A DNA stretch of 64,000 nucleotides from Cubamyces lactineus (taxonomy: Eukaryota; Basidiomycota; Agaricomycetes; Polyporales; Polyporaceae): the NCBI GenBank assembly GCA_022376465.1, contig JACDTU010000003.1, positions 1,922,001 to 1,986,000 on the forward strand, in the 5' to 3' direction. The notes beneath the pieces were generated by a model. The model was given only the letters and a program-made list of their open reading frames with translations. It was not told the origin of the DNA and ran no database searches. Shown here piece after piece: positions 41,603 to 53,748 of this stretch; the stretch's first letter is position 1; each line of letters starts with the position of its first letter. A program made the position numbers and the translations under genes.

Positions 41603-42343
41603 TCACCAGTACGTCCACTCTTCCACCACGCAGTACACTGAGTCGCTCGAACATGGGTACGGCCGACGCTGCCCTGTGAACCCTTCCTGCGCCGATCTAC
41701 CGCCACTGCCGCTGCGCGCTCCTGCGTGCGCCGCGGATGCGCTCGCGAGGTCGGTCCCAGGGTCAAGGTTTGGGTCGAAACCTCTCTGCTGCAGCGCACG
41801 CCATCCGATCAAGAGCGCTACACAGATGTGTCAAGTGAACATCGAGAACATACTTGGTTCTGTGTGGGAATCGGTGCGTACCGAACCACATGAGCCCGAA
41901 GGCGATGATGAGCACCATTTCCTCTTGTGCGTGCGTGAGGAGCTCGCCATGTCGCCTATGGTGTGTCACGACCCTGCAGGTGCGCGAGGTGAGATGCGGT
42001 AGGTTCATACGGAGGAGTGCTGACACTCACATCAACCCCAGCGATGCGATAGCCAAGAAGGCCACCGAGGTCTGCATCAGGCTGAACACCTCTGCGTGCG
42101 AATACGATCAACCCGCGGACGGACAATTAGGTGAATGCTAGATCGACTCACGCATCGAATGTGGGACGAGCCTCGTCGCGAGATGAGCGATCACAGCTGC
42201 ACCAACAGCTACATCCATCCCGCCGACGAGAGACGATCACAGGTCCGCATCACTGAGCGAACATCCTCCCACATCAAAGTCTAAGTCGAACACATACCAT
42301 ACGCCGCCGAGCGAGTCTCCCTGCCTTCAAACAATCTCGGCAT
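41603..42343 (-). CDS. MARVEL-type membrane protein, split into five short exons
   Basis: Not visible as one long frame. Five exons with consensus splice sites join in phase to exactly 157 codons: 42343-42298, 42208-42152, 42091-42031, 41973-41882, 41817-41603. The protein begins MPRLFEGRETRSAAY. Span 1 is AVGAAVIAHLATRLV, span 2 is VFSLMQTSVAFLAIASLGLM, and span 3 is MVLIIAFGLMWFALLIGW, preceded by THHRRHGELLTHAQEE. The tail is Gly/Ser/Ala-rich and ends EEWTYW-stop. Layout and hydrophobic pattern parallel the two MARVEL genes next to it (IICLAIAAHFQSIL, PFAIFVCCASLLIFIALY, TRVELGCLGLAGTLWM), but the fourth span is lost or unrecognised. The function is unknown; fungal MARVEL proteins sit in the plasma membrane or in eisosome-like domains. 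Confidence 0.65.
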
Positions 42344-43527
42344 TCCAACTCAAGAGCCTTCTACGAGATACTTCAATCAAACTGTGTATACGCTTCGTGC
42401 GCGAAGCCGTCGTCGTTCGTCGTTGCCGCGTCCGGGGCGATACAGCGGAGCACGCTGGTTTCTCTGTTGCTGCGAGCGAGATCCTTCCTCGTAAGTAGGG
42501 CTACGGATGGGGTTTGCTGGGCTGAGTGCGCTCGAGACTCAGAGCTATCGTCGATGCGATAGTGGGTACAGCGAACTTGAGCTGCACGGCATGCGCGGTG
42601 TAGTCTATCGCGCGTGCGCGCGGAGGACATGCGGAGTACGCCTGGCGCGGGAACCCGTGCGTGCGTGCGTGCGTGCATGGGCAACCACGCGGTGCGAGGA
42701 CGTTGTACTCCCTGATCAAGAACTCGCTGTGTCCGAACGCGTAGCGGCAAGCAAGGGATCTGATACGGGCGCATCTTGGTAGCCGATGAGAGTACGGTAG
42801 GAGTAGGTCCGACAGCGATCACTCGACATCCTGTGGGCATACAACATAGAGCCATAGACCAGACAAATGCGAGGGTCTGTCTGCAATTACTAGTGGTCTG
42901 GTGTGCATGAGCGTTATGCCGTAATAGCCGAATTCGACCTCGACGGAGATGCACATCGCCCGGCATCCGGTTGGCACACCGAGCTCAATTGGTCCAAGTC
43001 GAACCTAGAGAAGAGAAGCGGCCAGGGTGCGTGATCCACGTTCATAGAGCAATGTGATAATAGAGGTGGTACATCCGCGCATACATAGATCGTAGCATCA
43101 ACTTGGAACCGGAATGCGTTATATATGTACAGTACAACAAGTGCGCACGCGGGTGGGCGGGGTGAAGTCGGGTCGCCCCGTATCCTAGAACCACCGCGCA
43201 CCGCGTTCGTCACAGAAAGCAATAAAAACACGTCTATAGTGGGTCAGCATGCATAAGAGCGCAGCAGCCGGCCGCGGGGGCGTTGATCCCTTCCGTCTTC
43301 TGAATCATCATCTTTTCTCAGCGTCACTATCATCAGTATCGTAGCGAGGAGGGGAGGGAAGGGGACCGCTTCCGCCCACGACGTAAAGGAAAACGAGGTA
43401 ACGAGGTAGCGAAGGGGCAGCACGAGGTGTGATTTTTTGTATGTTCTAGACCTTGTAATGTTCGCCCAAAGCCTCTTGCCCCGTCCGCTTGAAGAATCGC
43501 GCCGCCGCAGCGAGTCGCGACGCGCCC
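42344..43527. other. Intergenic region with a (GTGC)n microsatellite
   Basis: Nearly 1.2 kb between MARVEL genes. It contains (GTGC)5 at 42657-42676. A TATATAA-like stretch is seen on the minus strand near 43120. I searched the minus strand for MARVEL-like spans and found none. Confidence 0.4.
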
Positions 43528-44702
43528 TCAAGCGGACGTGACCGTGCCCGGGACTTGAGTTATCGTCGGAGGCTGCCCGTTGATCCCAGGCTGAATCACT
43601 ACCGAGTGACCAGGGTTCTGCTGAACCACATACCCAGGCGCCATCTGCGATCCTGCATAGCCTCCCATGGACGGCACGTTCATCATCGGGTATCCGTACG
43701 GGGCAGGGGGATACATCCCGCCGGCGAACTGCCCGCCCTCGGGGTAGCCTGGCCACTGGCCGAACCAAGGCAGCTCGATGATGGGCTCCGCCCACGCGTA
43801 GGGCCGCCCGAGCACCTTGGCCCTCGTGGTGAGCGAGATCAGGATCCAGAGGAAAATGGCGTCTATGCGCGGGCGGGTGATCAGCGGCACGTCGGTGAGA
43901 GATGGGAGGACTGCAAGTGTGAACGGCCTACGCACAGAGGCAGAAGATCATCCACGAAAAGGCCTGGACGACGCGCATCTCGTAGCACCAGCTTCGCTCG
44001 GATACTGTGCAAGGTTAAGTTCGTGCGAGACGCGCGCGAATACGGCAGGGAACTTACTGCTACCGGTCTTGGTGGGCACTTGCTGGCTGGTCAGGGCGTC
44101 GCATTGTATATTTCCGATGATATCACTGTGCAGATGTCAAGGTGAGCTTCTCAATCACCTAAACCACGAACTGTTCGTCCTCACGTCGTCCAGGCGGCTT
44201 GAGCTGGTGAAGGGGAACCGCGTCACGTAACCTCTCTGCGCGAGCAGTAGACATCGACTTACCGAGCCAGAGCACTCCAAGAACGAAGAGGAAGACAGCC
44301 TCTGTCCTTGGAGTCGACCATTGCATCCTGAAGACGCGCGCTATTAGATGCCGTGATCGCTCGAAGACTTCAATTTCATCACGCACCCAATTAATATCAG
44401 GACTATGGTCAAGCATGGCACGATGAGAGAGAAGATCGAGTAGTCATCTGAAAGCGGTCGAGTGGGCTATTTGTATGCGAGACGAGAGCCGTGCGAAGAA
44501 GGGCACGCACGTCGTATGTTGGGCAAGAATATGCTGGCCCAGTACGCGGTGATTCCAAGCACCGTAGCTGAGAGCAAGAGGAGCACGACTGCCGTGCGCG
44601 AGCAGGGCGTTGATCAGCTCCCGTCCCTCGCGTCGCGGAGTGGGAGAAAAGCGAGAGCTCACTGTTGCCGTAGAGGCGCATCGCCCGGAAGAGTTGCGTC
44701 AT
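43528..44702 (-). CDS. MARVEL-domain membrane protein (middle of three)
   Basis: Eight or so short exons join in phase from ATG 44702: MTQLFRAMRLYGN, span 1 IVLLLLSATVLGITAYWASI, span 2 YSIFSLIVPCLTIVLILIG, span 3 TEAVFLFVLGVLWLAQAAW, then the loop TTDIIGNIQCDALTSQQVPT and WCYEMRVVQAFSWMIFCLYA leading into span 4 (IFLWILISLT). The paired Cys of the loop (IQC, WCYEM) and the A-WTTD motif after span 3 are those of fungal MARVEL proteins. The cytosolic tail is rich in Pro, Gly, Tyr and Met (YPEGGQFAGGMYPPAPYGYP) and ends VPGTVTSA-stop. Neither substrate nor partner is known. It is flanked by related genes on the same strand, so tandem duplication is likely. Confidence 0.8.
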
Positions 44703-45430
44703 GCTGGGTGATATCCACGCGTCAGCTGGGCCGTCCTTGGAGAGAGCGGTGGGATAGGCACCTGGGTAGATAGCGGAGTGTGGCAGTCGCACGAAGGCAA
44801 GAGAGGTATCGCGAGGAGGGCGGTATGCGGATAGCAGGAGTGCGCGGATATCTGTAGTCGTCGTCGCAGTCGTAAGATCGTCGAACACCCAACGCACAGG
44901 CGAGGGCAGAGGGGAGGAAAACGGACTGGCACTGGCCAAGTGACGTCGTCTCTCCCGACATGCATGGTTCATTTACCAGGACACACGTGACCAGGCGCGC
45001 CCACCACACCAACACGTGCACGCGTCTTTGATCCAGCTTTCCTCCGCCCAGACCGTCTTCCTCCGCTGCGCCCCTGCCTGCAGGCATCCTCGTGTTCCAT
45101 CGCCGCCCCCAAATCCGCCCATCAGCTCTCACCAACACCCCTGTTTCGCCGCCCTTCGTACAAGCTCAAGCTCTTGACATCTTGTTGTCTCACTCGTCTC
45201 ACTCGGCCAGGGCGGTGCGCGCAACGTCTCGCGCAACGCGCCTTCTTATACTGCAAATACATCCCGATAGGTTTCCTAATGGTACAACGTGAAAAGCCCT
45301 AAGCAGATACATCAATGTGTGGTGCGTGCGGCCCAGACGCCGTCGTGTGTGTGTGTCTCTATATGTCGTAAATAATAATCATCACCCGTCTCGCTCGCGC
45401 TCTCCGCGCAAGGCAGGAGAGAAAGCCTCT
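44703..45430. other. Intergenic gap between MARVEL genes
   Basis: About 730 bp holding the promoter of the middle MARVEL gene and the 3' flank of the next one. A short GT-rich run lies near 45340. No further gene was recognised. Confidence 0.45.
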
Positions 45431-47153
45431 TCACCGCCGGGATGAGAGGCCCAGGAACCGGCTATCGCGGGCGGGCGGTCGTGGCGGTTGCGTGTCCCGC
45501 ACATGCGCCTCTTCAGGCGTCTTGTGCGGCATCCAATATACATATGTCGGGACCTCGTTGCGCGTCGGTTCACCGCTGCGTTGTGGCAGCCGTCGTGGCT
45601 CGCCGGGGGTCGCCCGACGGGAGTCTTCACGGCGCACGTCAGCACCAGGGTTCGTTCGCCGAGAGTCGTCCCGTCGTACGTCCGCGCCAGGGTTCGTCCG
45701 CCGAGAGTCATCGCGGCGAACGTCGGCTCCAGGCTTAGTCCGACGGGAATCTTCCCGACGCAGATCCGTAGCAGGGTTTGTCCGACGGGAGTCGTCGCGG
45801 CGTACATCCGCACCAGGGTTCGTCCGGCGTGAATCGTCTCTGCGCACGTCTGCACCAGGGACGGTCCGGCGCGAGTCGTCGCGCCTGAGGTCCGTGCTGC
45901 GTCCTGTACGGCGAGAGTCCACCGTCCTATACGAGTCGTCGCGAAGGAGCGCACGCTGAGATTCGTTCCGGCGCACGTCGGCGGGGCGGGACCGAGAACG
46001 AGCGCGAGGCTTCTCGTCCGTCGTCGGCCGTCTTGACTGCGACCGCGAGCGGTGCGTGACTGGGGCTGGAAGCTTGCCCTGGGGGCGGCCCGACCGACCG
46101 AAGAAGGCGACAATGGACACCGGTTGAATCCAGACGCCCTTGGTGCCAGCGCGGCGCTGACGCAGGACGAGGACCAATAACAATACAAGAAAACCAAAAA
46201 CTGTATGATCGTCCCCATCAGAAAGAAGCGCACGACAAAGTTTGGGGAGCCGAGGACGCACTAAGAATCATATTGAAGAAGGAGAAGGCCTCCAGGACAT
46301 GGTATTGAGCGTGGTAGGTCTCCGTGTTGACTGCGGCACGTATCTCATTAGCACAAGTCCGTCACAGAATGCTGCAGCGGCATAAACTCACATCCGGGCA
46401 GTTCGATGGGCTCACTGTCCGCATCCGCAGAGGAGAAACATTCCACATCAGCCATTTCCGAGTCGGAGGAAGCTACAAACGCCCCGAGCGCTGCCAGACA
46501 GAAAAGACGGTGTCAGTCACCCGTGCGCCCTGTGTACCTTTACTGAGACCGAAACTCACCCATCCACAAAGTGCCGGCGAGACCGAGGCAGCCCAGCTCA
46601 ACCCGCGTGGATATGGGGTTCCTTTCCTTCCATAATCCGAACGCAAGCCTACACCTCCGTGTGAGCCCCAGACCCGACGGTGAGAAGTGAGACGGGCGAA
46701 TACGTACAGTGCAATAAAGATGAGCAGGCTCGCACAGCAGACGAAGATAGCGAAGGGCACGAAACGAGCTGCAGAGCTGCGGTCAGACTTTTTCGCTCCC
46801 GCAGCGGACAAGATGAGGGGAGGAGTACTCACTGAGGTCAGAGGACACCAAGATGCTCTGGAAGTGCGCCGCGATGGCCAAGCAAATGATGGTCCACACC
46901 AAGACCGCCACTAGACAGAGCGTAGGAGGGAAGGATGAGTACCAGGAAGAGCGATGAGGGCATCAGAGAACGCACAGTACACGCACGCCCGGACGATGTT
47001 GAACACGGGGGGCATGCTGGGCAGGCGGAAGAGAGAAGCAAAGCGAGACCGGCTAGCAGGAGCGTTGGGGGAAGAGGAAGACTTGTCGTTGTACGAACGA
47101 GATCGGGATTGGCCCCGGGGCCTGCTCTGCGCTCTGGTATTTGAGGGGCTCAT
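45431..47153 (-). CDS. MARVEL-domain membrane protein with repetitive Arg/Asp-rich tail
   Basis: Starts MSPSNTRAQSRPRGQSRSRS at 47153. Spans, each on its own exon: VFNIVRACVYCAFAVLVWTI with IICLAIAAHFQSIL; FVPFAIFVCCASLLIFIALY; LAFGLWKERNPISTRVELGC with LGLAGTLWMALGAFVAS; and FSFFNMIL with FGFLVLLLVLVL. The extracellular loop has VECFSSADADSEPIELPGC and NTETYHAQYHVLEAF. After the last span the cytosolic tail (about 230 residues) is basic and contains about seven near-copies of the 14-residue unit DDSRRTNPGADVRR. The end is RFLGLSSRR-stop at 45431. At least six introns are present. The repeat unit makes open frames in other phases that are shadows. Alternation of Arg pairs with DDS/EDS could form phosphorylatable or charge-patterned scaffolding; that is inference. 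Confidence 0.78.
45612..45900 (-). repeat. 42-bp tandem repeat coding for DDSRRTNPGADVRR
   Basis: About seven imperfect 42-bp units encode the tail repeat of the MARVEL protein. Changes between copies are mostly third-position or conservative (NPGAD, VPGAD, NPATD, KPGAD), and the copies keep the reading frame. Confidence 0.8.
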
Positions 47154-47923
47154 GGCGATCGTGGCAGGAGCCGGTCAAGGCGATGGTGTGGTATGAAAAC
47201 AACGAGGCTTGGGGGCGGCGGCGGCTTTGGAAAAAGCGTAGCGTAAGCGGGCTTGGACGCGAAAGCCCGTGATCTTGCGCGTGTACGCTGGTGCCGTGCG
47301 TGCGTGCGTGTCCGTGACCTTTGTCGCGTTGCGTGCCTGTTCGGTATCGGGGCACTCGAGAGAGGGAGAAGCTGTGCGAGGGACGGCCGAGCTGGGAGGG
47401 GAACCTCGGGCTGTGGTCGTGTCGAGGCGGGAGGGGGAGGACGGGGGGGAGGCGACCAGAAGCTGGAGGCTCGGAGGCAAGGCACGGCGGGAGGAGGTGC
47501 GCGAGCTTTAGGCGTGCGCCGGACCCCAAATTTTCCATTGTTTGTCTGCGAACGGCCTGCAAAGCGAAAAGCCATGCGTGATGGCAAAGACCGAGTCCAC
47601 GCCTCGAGGCTGAAGTCAAACATACAGACGCCCGTTTATGCCCCCTTTTGGAAACCCATCACTACTTTCAGCACAGGATTCCAGGGCCCCCAGATCGATC
47701 GGACCGGTATTCTCTCTCGGAGCGGGGCAGAAGGCCGGCTATCCCTCCACTCCGTCTCCCCGACGCTCCCACCTCCGTCCAGATACCCCGGGTGTTATCC
47801 CTTTGATTGACTTCTTCTCATTTGCTTTCGGGCCTCACATACCTACGATCCACAGTCCACGGTCGTATCCAGATATCACTGCCCTCAACCCCCTGCTTCT
47901 ATACACCTATCCTGCTCAACTGC
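47154..47923. other. Intergenic gap, MARVEL promoter and AACS 3' flank
   Basis: 770 bp with purine-rich plus-strand stretches (47380-47500). Long frames such as about 47253-47810 plus are low-complexity and unlike known proteins. No gene is called. Confidence 0.4.
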
Positions 47924-50900
47924 TCACGCCACCTCCGCCCGCAGCTTCTTCCCGATCTCCTCGTAAACAGCGAGGCACTCTGGGTTCCGCAACGTCGCCG
48001 GGTTAACGCTTTCCAGCGGCGCGCCGTTGATGATCTAGTCACCCGACAGATACACCCTCTCAGCATCGTGCCTACGTTTTCCCGCCGACAGCCCGGCCGT
48101 CGTCCAGACCGCCCACGGCCACTCACCTTTTTCACAGGAACTTCCACACGCTTCATGTTCACCGTGTATGGGATATCGTCGACCTGGATGATCTGCACAG
48201 CCCACCAGCTCGTCAGTCGACATGAGATTACAACGTTGCATGGAAGGCGCAGATGCCAGAACGCGAAGCTACGCGGCCTGGGGCACGGGGCCCTCTGGCC
48301 TGCTTAGCAAAGGCAAGCTCCCAGCTGCGCAGGGCGGCAGAAGGTCTCAACAGGAACGCTATTGTACTTACCCGAGCGGGAACATGGCGCGCGCTCCGGC
48401 GAGCGCGTATTTCAGCCTTGATCCTCTTCTCCAGCTCCTCGGTGAGCACTTGTCCTTCGAGCAGCTTGACGAACAGCACCACGCGTTCGTCCGTGCCTCC
48501 TGCGATGCTCTGCCCAACGACGAGGCTGTCGACGACCGTGTGCGCGGCGTGCGTCGTCGACGGCGCGAAACAGTGCTCGATCACGTCGTATATCTCAGCT
48601 GACCCGAAGCGCACTCCTCCGGGGTTCCTGATGGGCGTGTTTTGTGAGCAACGGCGTCTGCGATGGTTGCGAGGCGCGCACAGCAGAAGGCGCGCGCCTC
48701 GAGAAATGAGGCGTGAGGGATGGATGCAGAATACGTACAGGACACCGTCGCTGCGACCGAGCATGATCAGCCCACCGCCATTGCCTGCGCGCGAACGAGT
48801 GATAACGATGTGGTCGCCGTGGTCTGCAACGCCCGCGTTTGAATTGTCCACCCACATCCACAATCACGTCCACATTCGCATCCACATACCCGCGTCCACT
48901 GTCAGTTAGCCCAGATCATGGCAGACAATAGAAGCAACAGCGCCACTCACACCACACGCCCTTGTACTCGGAGAAATACGCGTCCTGATAACGCTTGCGC
49001 GCCGCCTCCACCGCCTCCGCGCTACCATATCCTGGAAGCGGCCAGAAGCCTGCAGGCATGCACGGGAACGGCCTGAGGCAGACGAGTTCGCCCGGCTCGT
49101 CCGGGCCCGCGGGCGTGCCTGCAGGCGTGAACGCCTCGACGGCCATCCCGAGCAGTCGGCACTGGATCTCGCCGCGGAAGACAGGCAGCGCGGTGCACAT
49201 ACCCGCGAAGAGCGAGCAAATGTCCGTCCCGCCTGAGTAGAAGAAGCGCGTCAGCGGTTAGCTGGGCGTGTCAATGGCCGCGAAGGGTCCCAGCGCGGAA
49301 CGTCTGGAAAGAGAAGGGTGAAAGGAGGGGAAGGCGCAGGACGGACGCACCGGTGATAGACGCGAGAAGGACATGGGGGCTGATGTGCTCGTATACGAAG
49401 TCGAACAGGTGGGGCGCAAGGGGCGAGCCGGTGGAGTAGATGTGCCGCAAAGTTGAAAGCTTGTGGTGCTCCGCAGGTTTATACACTTTCTGTGGAAAAG
49501 CGTGCGTTCAATGTCGCATGCTATAAGAAGCGTGCACTGTGGCGCAGCGGACATTCACCACGCAGGGTCCCATGGGAAACACGTACCGCCAGCTGATCGA
49601 TGTATTTTGCGCTCGTGCCGAAGATCGTTATGTTCAGTTCGTCCACGAGGCGCCACAAGTAGGCAGGGTCGTGGAGCGGGCTACCGTCGTACAAAACGAG
49701 CGTGCAGCCCACAGTAAGCCCACTTACAAGGAAGTTCCACATCATCCAACCCCTGCGGTTATACGGCGTGTGAGCGTAAGACACCGGCAACAGGGGGTGT
49801 GAAGATCGCTAACGTGGTGGTATAATAAAAGAAAACGTCGTCCGGCTGAAGATCCGCGCAGATTACGAACTCTTTCTTCGCCTGTATTAACATCCCACCT
49901 GCGCGGTGGACGATCGGCCTGCGTGACGCGTATCCCGTGAGCAGCACACTTCCATCGAAGAAACATGGACCACCCTCACTTTGGGCGACCTTCACAAGAA
50001 TCGGGTCGGATCCCGGTGTCTTCGTAGCAAAAACAGACAAGAGGCGGGATCACGTACCTGTCGTGCCCGAGCTGAACAATATCCACAACGGCCAATTGAA
50101 GTCAAGTCGCTGCCATTCAATCTCGCCGTCAGGTGTGCGACCTAGCTTCTTCGCTTGGCCCTCTGCAACAAAGTCACTCCAATCAATCCAGCTAGGATCC
50201 CACTGCTGGCGTGTGGTCACGTTGAATGGGTGTCTGACGATAACGACTTCCGGCCGGAGCTGAGCCCTATCAGACAGCTTGCCTAGCAGATCCTTGAGCT
50301 TTGGCAGGTGCGGGTGCACCTTGGCGTTGTAGCTATTTGGACTTGTCAATGAAGTGGCGAGAGCAGATCGGGAAGTGCACGTACACTACAGCATCGACGG
50401 AGATGATGAGGCGGGGCTGCACCTGCTCCAACCTACCGCGGAAAGCTCTTCTTTGAGTATAACCACAGCCTACGACGTCCTAGACCGACCTCTCAAAGAC
50501 GCCCTCAGCGCCAAAGTCTGCGGCTGCGCTGACCCAGATGCATCCTGGCCGCGGAGACGGAGATGAACGAAACGCGTCGCAACCCACCCAAGTCGAATTG
50601 CTTACCTATGGCGGCGCAGGCGAGACATGCCGCGACGTTCTCCTACATATGCAATATCAGCAATGACTCGTCTCGAGAACCCGCCAGCCCGCCCACAGGC
50701 CGAGTTAGGGCAGAGGCCAGCAGCGCCCAGTACAGAGCGGGAATCCGACCCGCTCTATTTCTGGGTGATCCGGTGCGCAATATGTGCAGATGTCGAGTAA
50801 CTTAGCTGCCTGCGCACCCGAGCTGCACGATGCGAAGCTGACGTTCGAGCGGTGTTCCGTATACGTACAATACAGTTGGACGAGTATGACGCAATGCGGT

Positions 50901-51402
50901 CACCCGGCTTCAGGCCGTGTGCGAGGAAGCCCGACACCAGGTCCGAGACGAGGGCGTACAGCTCCGCGTAGGAGACGCGTCGGAAGTCGGGATTGGGATG
51001 GTTCGGCTCCGGCTCGACTGAGAGTGGACGAGAATGAAATGGCCGAGCTTAGACGAACGTGCATCCAGGAGGCGGCGTGAACGAGAACCTACTGGCTTGG
51101 ACGAGTGCGGTCTTGTCTGGGGAGCGTTCGCGGAGCATGTTCTCGGCGTAATTGACCCTGGCCTCCGTGAACCATGGCGGGTTCTCAGGAGGAGAAGCGG
51201 ATGTATCGACAACATGACTGCCCTTGTGGCCGACGATCGCGGTGTCGTCCCACACGGTGCTCCAGAAGAGGTCGATGTTTTGAGTAGACCAGTTGTACAA
51301 GTCGTGGTAAGTATTGAGTGATAAGCCGTAATCGGCGTTAATGCGACTCATGAAGCGGACGACATGAGACGTTTCGGGAGAAGATGGAGCGTAGAGTGCC
51401 AT
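47924..51402 (-). CDS. Acetoacetyl-CoA synthetase
   Basis: Adenylate-forming enzyme that activates acetoacetate to its CoA ester in the cytosol. Order of motifs: YAPSSPETSHVVRFMSRINA and YHDLYNWSTQNIDLFW, WFTEARVNYAENMLRERSPD, SYAELYALVSDLVSGFLAHG, the P-loop-like WILFSSGTTGRPKPIVH, WMMWNFLVSGLTVGCTLVLY, ITIFGTSAKYIDQLA, YSTGSPLAPHLFDFVYEHI, ITGGTDICSLFAG, HGDHIVITR, LIMLGRSDGVL, NPGGVRFGSAEIYDVIE, and the C-terminal IIQVDDIPYTVNMKRVEVPV with the catalytic Lys region, LINGAPLESVNPATLRN, ending LRAEVA-stop. Ten or more introns are present. The chosen start (ATG 51402, MALYAPSSPE) is the nearest to the conserved region. The same frame is open back to an ATG at 51864, but the added sequence is low-complexity, so a spliced first exon is also possible. 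Confidence 0.88.
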
Positions 51403-52504
51403 TCCGAATTGCAGCCCCTGGCAGATGTTGCGATGGCTGCGGGAGGGTGGTAGCAGATGGACGGGCAGCCTGAGAACGTGGAAGGCGGCCGAGAGTCGTA
51501 GAAGCGGGAACCTGAAGGCTCGTGTGTGCGCGGGGAAGACCAGTGGAGACGAGGGGAAAGAGCGAGTGGGCGCGTAGGAGCCCAAGCGTGCCAAGAGAGC
51601 GCTAGACAGCAGACGCGATATGGGAGTCGCAGTAGCCAAGGCCGACGACGGGCTTCGATGACTGCTGGCGAGCGTTGGGAACGCAGAGAGCAGCCAAGGC
51701 GATGAGCGGGACGTCCGACGAGCAAGGCCAAGGCCGGCTGTCCGGCGCCCCCGCACTCCCCGGAGGCGCGCAATAACCTTATCTGGATATGTCAATTCGG
51801 GTGACTTGTAAGGCCATCCCGCCCCAGCCTGAGCCTCGGCGCCTGTCTCATCGGATCTGCCCATGCAGTCCGCGGCGTCAAAGATAAGGCCGTCCCATCC
51901 AATCAGCGCTCATTCATCTCTGCCGATCGCCTCGTACCATCCCATTAGATAACGCCTCTTACCACAACAAAAAATCTCGTCTCAGCCAACGCCTTTGTGC
52001 CGTGGCCAGTGGCGGCTCTTGTGTGAGTGCGCCCGTATAAGAGCCCTCGCACGAGAGGGGCTCGTTGAGAAAAATCACGGATAATACCGTGGGCCGAGTT
52101 ATTGCGGAGGGAGGCGGAGTGATTGGCAAGCGGATGTAAGCGGATGAGATGAATCGCGTCGGCACGAACGTGCGAAGAATCCGCCAAGGCCCTGGTTATA
52201 TGAGTGTGGCTGAAAATGACTCTTGCCTCGTCCTCCGCAGAACCCAATCTTCACGTTTGTCCTCTGCACTGCTCCCAATTGCCGTGCCCTGCACAGTTCA
52301 TCTGTCCAGCCATCCGCGAAGCTCTCACCCACCATACTCGCCTTTGTCATAATATATCCCCCTTGTCCTATAAAACCTCCTCGGGTGCTTAACACCCCTC
52401 CACCGCTCACCTCAGCATCGCTCCAACCCTCCCCCCCCTCCGACCTACCCCTCGGCTCTCTTCCTATCTCACATTCACCTTCCACCCCAAACCACTCAGT
52501 ACCT
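51403..52504. other. Divergent intergenic region, AACS / small unknown gene
   Basis: About 1.1 kb separates the two start codons. It includes the possible AACS upstream coding or leader sequence (51403-51864) and the promoter of the gene at 52505, with pyrimidine tracts at 52390-52500. No other gene is recognised. Confidence 0.4.
52369..52375 (+). promoter_or_regulatory. TATA box of the gene at 52505
   Basis: TATAAAA lies 136 bp upstream of the ATG and is followed by long C-rich and CT-rich stretches that run to the start codon. That is a typical strong-promoter layout in basidiomycetes. Confidence 0.5.
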
Positions 52505-53117
52505 ATGATGGACCGCCTCTTCGCACCTCAAAGCGCTGAAGCGCAGGCGCACACCCGCCTCACGTATGTTGTGACTCCTTTGTGGCGCCGCCTCTTCCCT
52601 TAACAGGTTCTCCAACAGGGAAAACTGGTTCTCGTGGGACCAAGACCACCCATCCCTCGATGAGACCCTCACCGCGGGTTGCGCCACCTACCAGGCGTTC
52701 CAGAGATACTTGAATGGGGCAGACCTTTACCTCGTCCCTCAAACTCGCGGCGAACTTGAGAACGTCCTGTACGTCTGTTTCCCCCGTGCCTGCTCTTGGA
52801 TGCTGGATGCTTACTCGTAACGAACAGGCGGAGATACGCGTATGACGCCATCCACAACACCATCGCGAAGTCGCGTTCCCAACTCGAGCGAGGCGGCTAC
52901 AGCAGAGTGAGTTCTAACTCCGGTGCTCGATTCTGGGCGTCCCCCTGACTTCTATCCTCCGCACCATCAGATGTGCCATCTCGTCGAGATGTCGATAGCC
53001 AAGGTGCTCAACGAGAACGACAATGCAATGTTCCTGCTGTCGCTGCACCGCCCTCGCCACGACACTGCGCGTTCGCCAGACCTCAGCTCGTCGCCGCGGT
53101 TTATCAGGATCAAGTGA
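52505..53117 (+). CDS. Small protein of unknown function
   Basis: Four exons join in phase. The first is MMDRLFAPQSAEAQAHTRL; the second (from about 52606) has FSNRENWFSWDQDHPSLDE, TLTAGCATYQAFQRYLNGAD, LYLVPQTRGELENVL; the third RRYAYDAIHNTIAKSRSQLE, RGGYSR; the last MCHLVEMSIAKVLNENDNAM, FLLSLHRPRHDTARSPD and a basic end FIRIK-stop. It is predicted mostly helical, about 160 residues, with no signal peptide or membrane span. I recognise no family. It has a TATA-driven promoter, consensus introns and consistent phase, so it is likely real. The last exon could be spliced again near the CAG at 53105, which would alter the final residues. Confidence 0.55.
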
Positions 53118-53748
53118 ACTGTGACTGGTCGCATCCTGTCTGGCGTCGCCTCCTGCTTTGTCTTTCGTGGCTGTCTTCGTCTCCTCTTGCTCGCAACTGT
53201 ACCATTACCTGCATCCCCAACCTGAACTTGAACGCGTTGTCTACGTATACTCGCCACGCCGTGTAATTTGTACCTGTACATCAGAGAATCGCTGTGAATA
53301 TACGTCCTAGTAATGCGTGCCGATACGAACGTTGGTGGTCGTCAGAATGGCGTCAGCTCTGGCGACGTGGGAGCGCGACTGTATGCGCGCTGGATGCGGA
53401 CGATAAGACGCGTATGCACGCGTGGTGCATCTGACAAGACGCGTCGACCGAGAAAGACGCGTACGCGAAGGCTCGGTGTGACGTCTGTGGACATCTTAGG
53501 CTCGGGTGTAGCCGACTTGGGCGCTTATGTTTATTGGACGCCGTGCTGAATTCTGGTGAACGCCGCTCGGAGTTGGTTGGACTGACGAACGTGCGAGGAC
53601 CTCGACGGTCATTCTCCTGCTCCCCCACTCTGCCATGATGCCCCGCATTTAGATCTACTCTACAGCACTCCTTTCCGGTACTTCTCTGTCGTTCCGCTCG
53701 GTGCTCTCTCAACTTTTCGTTTCGCTCTCCGTGTTGTCTCTCGCCGCC
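53118..53748. other. Intergenic gap upstream of PPN1
   Basis: 630 bp between the unknown gene and the endopolyphosphatase gene, both on the plus strand. A short open frame at about 53313-53549 has no recognisable content. The final 60 bases before the ATG are CT-rich. Confidence 0.45.

Noticed and set aside
42373..42966. Minus-strand frame in the gap between MARVEL genes
   Set aside because: No membrane spans or family motifs, and it crosses a (GTGC)n microsatellite.
47253..47810. Plus-strand frame upstream of AACS
   Set aside because: Gly/Arg-rich low-complexity translation with no homology that I recognise and no consistent splice pattern.
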